Shown here piece by piece: positions 54,010-60,000 of a stretch of DNA of 60,000 nucleotides. The position numbers and the translations under genes are program-made. Source of the stretch: Owenia fusiformis (taxonomy: Eukaryota > Annelida > Polychaeta > Sabellida > Oweniidae). Within the stretch, counting starts at the first letter, position 1; each line of letters starts with the position of its first letter. The DNA lies in the NCBI GenBank assembly GCA_903813345.2, contig CAIIXF020000008.1:941341-1001340 (forward strand). Reading direction: 5' to 3'. The notes under the pieces were generated by a model. That model was given only the letters and a program-made list of their open reading frames with translations. It was not told the DNA's origin and searched no databases.

Positions 54010-57000
54010 TCAGCCTGGGGGGGTTGGTCGGTATCAAATCAGGGGAATAATTACCATAGTGATTTTTGGGACGGTGTAGACCCCTAGAGTAAGAAAATAT
54101 GTGATAGCATTGCAACAGTTGTAGCTAAATGGGTGTTATCACCCATTTTTCAAAATGGCCGCCGGTGCACATGTTACAATATAATAGTGGGTATATTTAA
54201 GCACACTGAGATGCAAAAACTGTGATTTTAGTACCTATATTTGGGTTTTAGGAGTAAAGGATTTCATTTATGACTACATCTAAGTCATCAAACAATTACT
54301 TTTTATAGAAATCCAAGATGGCCGCCAAAATGGGTGCCAAAACTAATGTGTAACTATTGATTTAGGCTCAGAAACACTTAAGAACAGTGATTTTGGAGCC
54401 CATGTCTACATTTTAGGGGTCAATGATTTCAAGTCTAAATCTGAGTCATCAAATAGTTACTTTTTTATAGAAATCCAAGATGGCCACCAAAATGGGTGCC
54501 GAAATGAATATCTAAGTATTGATTTAAGCTCAAAAGCACTTAAGAGCAGTGAATTTGGAGCCAATGTCTATGTTTAAGGGACCAAGGATTTTATTTCTGT
54601 CTAATTTTGAGTCATCAGTAATTACTATATATAGAAATCCAAGATGGCTGCCAAAATGGGTGCCAAAATAATAATTAATTTTTAATAGAAATCCAAGATG
54701 CCCACCAAAATGGGTGCCAAAATGAATATGTTAGTATTGATTTAAGCTGAAAACACTTAAGAACAGTGAATTTTGAGCCCATGTCTATGTTTTAAGGGCC
54801 AAGGATTTCATTTATGTCTAAATCTGAGTCATCATATAATCACTTTTTGTAGAAATCCATGATGGCAACAAAAATAGGTGCCAAAACAAATATGTAACTT
54901 TTGATTTAAGCTCAAGGAACAGTGAACAGTCATTTTTGAGACGATGCCTAGGTTTTAGGGGTCAAGGATTCCATGTATGCTATAAATCTTCGTCATCAAA
55001 TAATTACTTTATATAGAAATCCAAGATGGCCACCACAATGGGTGCCAAAATGAATATGTAACTTTTGATTCAAGCTCAAAGAACAGTACTTTAATTGAAG
55101 CAGCCAAAGTGTAAAACTATGATCCTATTCTTGATATTGCTAAAGAGCTGAAAGACTAACTTCCAAGAATTATCTATCATGGAAGTGTGGAAGCCATGAC
55201 TCGGAAAAAAGCAGACGAAAGTATAAGCGAGGGGGCTAGTATCAGTCAGTGCTTATGTACAAAAAGATCATCTAGGAATAAATCATTAAAATCAACAGTG
55301 TATGACTAATATGCATATATATGCAGCAAGGCTATAGGCATCAGAAGAAGTCTCATATATGTGAAAAACTTAAAAAGGAAGTACAAATGAGAGCAGACCA
55401 AAAACTAAGAGACTGTGCAATCAAAAGGAGATGAGAATACCATTGTATCAAAATATGGTTCTTAGTATTCCGTGTGCTTAAATCAATAGTTAGGCTACAT
55501 TAATTTTTTATTTTGGCAGCCATCTTGGACATCCATATAAATAAATTATTCAATGATTTTGTTTGACAAAATTAAAATCATTGACTTCACAATTAGAAAT
55601 GATATCCAAAAATAATGTCCTGACTGCTCTATGTTTAGATCAAAAGTTACATATTCACTTCTGCAGCCATTTTGGCGGCCTTCTCGATGTCCAAATGCAG
55701 GAATTATTTTATGACTTAGTTATGCAGCTAATTGAAATTCTTACCCCATTAAACCTTGTCATAGTGTCTACCTTCACTGTTCTGAACTGTTCTGAGCTTG
55801 AATCAATAGTTACATATTTGTTTTGGCACCTATTTTGGTGGCCATCTTGGATTTCTATTAAAAGTAATTATTTGATAACGTAGATTTAGACATAAATGAA
55901 ATCCATGACCCTTACATAATATGCATGGTCTACAAAATCACTGTTCTTAATTGTTCTTTGAGCTTAGATCAATAGTTACATATTTATTTTGGCACCCATT
56001 TTGGTGGCCATCTTTGATTTCTATATAAAGTAATTGTTTGATGACTTGGATTTAGAGATAAATGAAATCCTTGACCCCTAAAACATAGACATGGTCTCCA
56101 AAATCACTGTTCTCAACTGTTCTTTGAGTTAAAATCAATATTTACATATTCATTTCAGCACCAATTTTGGTGGCCATCTTTGATTTCTTTAAAAAGTTAT
56201 TATTTGATGACATCGATTTGGAGATAAATGAAATCATTGACCTCTAAATTGTACAAATTTGCTCCAAATCACTGTTCTTAAGTGTGTTTTTTAGCTTAAA
56301 TCAGAAGTTACAAATTCGTTTTGGCACTCATTTTGGCAGCCATTTTGGATTTCTATGAAAAACAATTATTTAATGACTCAAAGATTTAGACATAAATGAA
56401 ATCCTTGACCCCTAAAAAGTACACATGGGCTCCAAAATCACTGTTCTTTAGTGTTTTTTTAGCTTAGATCAGAAGTTACATATTCGTTTTGGCACTTAAT
56501 TTGGTGGCCATTTTGGATTTCTATGAAAAGTAATTATTTGACAACTCAAAGCTTTAGAGTCTCTATTCTTAAGTGTTTTTTTTAACTTAAATCAGAAGTT
56601 ACATATTCGTTTTGGCACTCATTATGGTGGCCATTTTGGATTTCTATGAAAAGTAATTATTTGACAACTGAAAGTTTTAGACATAAATGAAATCCTTGAC
56701 CCTTAAAATGTAGACATGGGCTACAAATTCACTGCTCTTAAGTGTTGTTTTTTTAGTTTAAATCAATAATTACAAATTTGTTTTGGCACCCATTTTGGCA
56801 GCCATCTTGGATTTCTATGAAAATTAATTATTTCATGACTCGGATTTAGACATAAATGAAATCCTTGACCCATAAAACCCAAACTAAGATCCTAAAATCA
56901 CAGTATTTGTATCTCAGTATGCTTAGATATACCTACTTATATATTGTAACTCGTGCACCGGCGGCCATTTTGAAAAATGGGTGATAACACCCATTTAGCT

Positions 57001-57130
57001 ACAACTGTTGCAATGCTATCACATATTTTCTTACTCTAGAGGTCTTAACCTTCCCAAAAATCACTATGGCGATTACTCCCCTAACTTGATACCGATAACC
57101 CAAATTTTGGGGTGAAGCTGATGGCCTAAT
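54010..57130. repeat. Inverted repeat with ~170-bp tandem arrays in each arm
   Basis: The outer arms match (CCATCAGCCTGG / GGTGAAGCTGATGG; CTAAATGGGTGTTATCACCC and its complement). Inside, the left arm has about six ATCCAAGATGGCCGCCAAAA-type units (54310-55030). The right arm has about nine in reverse (TTTTGGTGGCCATCTTGGAT, 55510-56800). The centre at about 55090-55500 is unique. Each unit also holds GTCAAGGATTTCATTTATG and ACAGTGATTTTGGAG boxes. Confidence 0.85.
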
Positions 57131-57844
57131 AGCACAGTTGTGTGACCCTAGTTTGATGACCTTTGACCTTGAAGATTTTACTTAGTCAGAGCTCAGTAAG
57201 GTCTTTTGTGATTAAGCTGACCAAAATTTACATCCAATTTTCACCTTTCGAAGGTTCACTGGTTGTCAAGTAAAGGTCAAATCCTAAAACTGATGTCAGA
57301 TTTGAACACCTGGCAACTTGTAGATGATTTTCAAAAAAGAATTTGGTCAAATTGAAGCAAGTTGAAAAATAACTTATTTTTACTGTTTTTTGACGTCAAA
57401 TATCTCAAAAACGGTAAAAATTTGATGCTGACATATATTGAGCAATATGTAGGGAATGCTAGTAATAATGTAATTCATTGCAAGAAATGATCAAGTATAA
57501 GGCAAACTTTGAGAAACTTGTCAATCACAAAACCTGCCATTGACTTTATACATGAGAAAGTTTCCTGAAAATCCTACTTTTTGTCAAATTTTATAGAGTA
57601 AACACCAAAAACTGTAATTCCAAGAGCTTTGAAATCTCCAGAGGACATAAGCTGCATATAAAGCAACTACTACAAGTTATTTGAAACAAAAAATTGACTT
57701 TTTGACGTCAAAATCAGCACTTTCTCGGAAACCGGGCGAACTTGGGAAATGGCGATGATAGGTCAAATAGGCATTATGGATATGCATAAAATGAATGTGG
57801 TTATGACTCAATCTGAATAGCAGTTTTAATTTGTGCGGCCAATG

Positions 57845-57910
57845 TTGACGGACAGACGGACCAATGGACAGACGGACCAATGGACGGACGGACCAACGGA
57901 CGGACGCCTG
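57845..57910. repeat. (GGAC)n-type satellite
   Basis: Alternating ACGGACAGACGGACCAATGG units, as at 52518 and 52830. It ends in TGGTCGATCCCATAGGC. Confidence 0.85.
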
Positions 57911-59033
57911 GTCGATCCCATAGGCTCACTGTGTCACCCAAAAATTACTTGTACGACATAATGTTAATTAAGTGTGATATAACTTACCAAATACGTAACG
58001 TACCAAAAGAGATCTTTAACTTAAGACATAAAGTGAAAACAGCAAAAAATTACTTGTAATTTACTTAATTTAAAAAAACTTTACTTGTAAGACATAAAAA
58101 TGACCGATAGCTGGAGTAGTTGATGAAGTCTCAGATATTGATAATGATATCTTAAAGTCTTCTAATTAATGATATCTTTTATTTTTCAATATTAAGTCTA
58201 ATATCTATGTGTGTTTTTCTCAGATTACTGTTTATTTTGTATTTTAGATTGTAATTTTACGTAACTGTGTGAACGAAATTATTGATAATGTAAAAGTAGG
58301 AAAAAGTTACAAGAAAAACAATGAAAACTCAAGCACAAATGAAAGGAAAATGAGCAGACAGCTTGGGATGGACAATCGCTTCCAAGGAACTTTGCAGCAA
58401 ACGAGGGAGTAGCAGAGAAAACAAAAAAAGTAAAAGACAAAAGAGGCTGCGAAGAAAGTGTAGAAAAATTAGTTTTAATAGAAATGAATGTACCAAACAG
58501 AGATTTTTAACTTAGAACATAAAATGACAACTACAAGAAGACATAATGTTAATTTAGTGTGATAATATAACTGAGCAATAAAAATGACAAGTTGCTGATG
58601 TAATTGATGATGTCCCAGATAATGATATTTTATATATAAAATGATATCTTTTATTTTGTATTTTAGATTGTAATTTTACATTGTCTGAACCAAATTATGG
58701 TGTCATAAAATAAAAATAAATAAATATAAAAACCAAACTGTTCAAATTGTGTAATTGTTCCATCTCAATTCACATTTGTCCTAAGTCAGCTTTTCTAAAA
58801 AAAAATGACTCAAATTGTTCTATCTCCACTTGTCATGTTTTTAAAAAACATACTTAAACTAATCAAATAATTCCCATTTTTTGCAATATCAGAGATCATA
58901 TTAATATAAATCAGTTGTAGAAACATCAAAAAGCTGTGTTTCATACAAAAAAAGTTATTAAGTATCAAACTTTAAAACTTGATTTCCCAAAAGTCATGTT
59001 TTTTGAAATAGAACACTTTGGCTCTTGAACAGC

Positions 59034-60000
59034 ATGTGTACTTGCAGAAACTTTACTTCTGTTCCCTTATTCTTTGTTTCATTTTATTTTCTACAGAGAC
59101 AACAGAAAAACACGACGTTCCAATTAAAGTACATAACAGACACGCCCAGCCATCGACAACGTACAGTGACAAAATATATGGGTGTACACTTTAGATGTAC
59201 GTTGTCATATATTAAAGATTTGAAGCACAAATTGTGATTTAGGTTTTAAAAGATTTATTTGAGGAAATATGATACTAATAGTACTTCGTGTATAATTTCT
59301 TGTGCATGCTCTTGGCAAGACTTTTAACTTTCTAATTTCTAACAGATTCTCGATTAGTGCTGAAGTTTTTTCAAGGTAAATATAATTCCACGCACATATT
59401 GGATTGGAAAATGTTGGTTAAATCCACATATTCATTACTCACTTTTTTCCCTAGCGCCTTAGAGTATTGTTTTTTTTATAAGAATATGCTTTTTAAAAAT
59501 TAGAATTGTTCGTTGTTAACTCGATTGTACGTTGACACGTTGATTTTTCTGATTCAAATCCACATACAATTAAACAGCGAACCGTATGCTCTAATGTACA
59601 TGAAATTGACAAAATCTATTCGATGATACAATTATAATTATAACTAGACATACAAATATTTTTACCGTTATATTATGTCCGATTGGAATTGCCCCATACT
59701 GTAGGGTTTCTCAGAAAAATATTGTGAACTGAAATTATTCATGCGTTCTTTGGAGAGAAAAGAATTTAACTCAATTGGCCTTATTTAAAACACTTAAAAA
59801 ACAGCTTTAATAAAGATGTCCCTATTGTTTTTGCTTAAATTGTTTATTGAACAATTATAATGAAGATCTTTGAACAATTAGTGTTATTTTATTTTGATTA
59901 AACCTAGAACTATTGAAGTTCTGAACTTTCCAGATATAGCATAATATAACTCCACAAAACCACCTTTGTACATAAAATAGCATGTAATAAGAGGTAAAAA
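59034..60000. other. Gene-free right edge
   Basis: A+T-rich sequence. The open frame at 59025-59237 starts inside the transposon end and has no domain. No gene or repeat supported. Confidence 0.5.

Larger units (their letters stand above)
53496..59033. mobile_element. 5.5-kb fold-back element with nested inverted arrays
   Basis: Perfect 26-bp terminal inverted repeat beginning GCTGTTCAAGAGCCAAAGTG (53496-53521 and 59008-59033). Inside, a direct repeat containing ACAGAGATTTT and GACAACTACAAGAAG-like sequence occurs near 53760-53880, 57960-58090 and 58420-58570. Nested within is a second large inverted repeat at 54010-57130. No transposase or other protein is recognisable. Target duplication not seen. 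Confidence 0.65.

Noticed and set aside
54300-56800. Regularly spaced repeats resembling a CRISPR array
   Set aside because: Spacing is ~170 bp, the whole unit is conserved, orientation flips between arms and the context is eukaryotic; it is a satellite within a transposon.
59025-59237. Plus-strand frame at right edge, with an acceptor-like TTTTCTACAG at 59086-59095
   Set aside because: Begins inside the fold-back element's terminal repeat, and no second exon or domain is seen.
1-60000. tRNA or rRNA genes
   Set aside because: No cloverleaf with A/B box pair or rRNA-like segment was recognised by eye; a tRNAscan or Rfam run would be decisive.

Overview
This is an A+T-rich, intron-containing eukaryotic nuclear sequence from a metazoan. 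Evidence for this is the spliced Toll-like receptor and rhodopsin-like seven-helix receptor genes, GT-AG introns with phase-consistent joins, LINE, Penelope-like and LTR retroelements, and very many fold-back DNA transposons. An invertebrate, probably marine, fits best (expanded TLR style, Penelope-like GIY-YIG element, (GGAC)n-tailed repeats), but the phylum cannot be fixed from the window. Every host gene I recognise lies on the minus strand.

Layout. 1-10558: one large LTR retrotransposon on the plus strand. Its 5' LTR is cut by the window edge, and its 3' LTR is 3480 bp long and built mostly of ~70-bp tandem repeats. Its interior codes only for gag and an aspartic protease; no reverse transcriptase, RNase H or integrase is visible. 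It has been hit by a 5'-truncated LINE (11-bp target duplication) and by a hAT-type MITE (8-bp target duplication). 10559-13100: an exon of a secreted protein, a Penelope-like element end with a GIY-YIG nuclease inside a 151-bp inverted repeat, then a two-exon signal-peptide plus six-cysteine gene with beta-defensin spacing. Splice phases suggest the 10.7-kb exon may belong to this gene. 13.7-15.0 kb: a decayed zinc-finger LINE. 15.7-17.0 kb: a two-exon GPCR. 17.4-24.2 kb: DNA transposons, including the first of two related 3.4/3.9-kb elements.

24.4-35.2 kb: a six-exon gene for a DUF917 / S-methyl-thiohydantoin desulfurase-like protein (441 aa). All splice phases agree, and its introns are filled with MITEs. 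37.4-38.5 kb: three 3' exons of an unrecognised secreted protein with a cysteine-rich, possibly PAN-like C-terminus. 42.3-46.5 kb: a two-exon Toll-like receptor (810 aa). 47.8-51.7 kb: the second copy of the tandem-repeat DNA transposon, 28 kb from the first and in the same orientation, so the pair brackets the DUF917, PAN-like and TLR genes. 53.5-59.0 kb: a 5.5-kb fold-back element with inner inverted arrays of ~170-bp repeats.

The TLR and the six-cysteine peptide point to innate immunity, and the GPCR and PAN-like genes are surface or secreted products. Nothing shows that these genes are co-regulated. The most notable points are the candidate defensin-like gene, the intron-rich DUF917 gene in an animal, three MITE families whose CAC termini and 5-bp duplications look Transib/RAG-like, and the twin repeat-carrying transposons.
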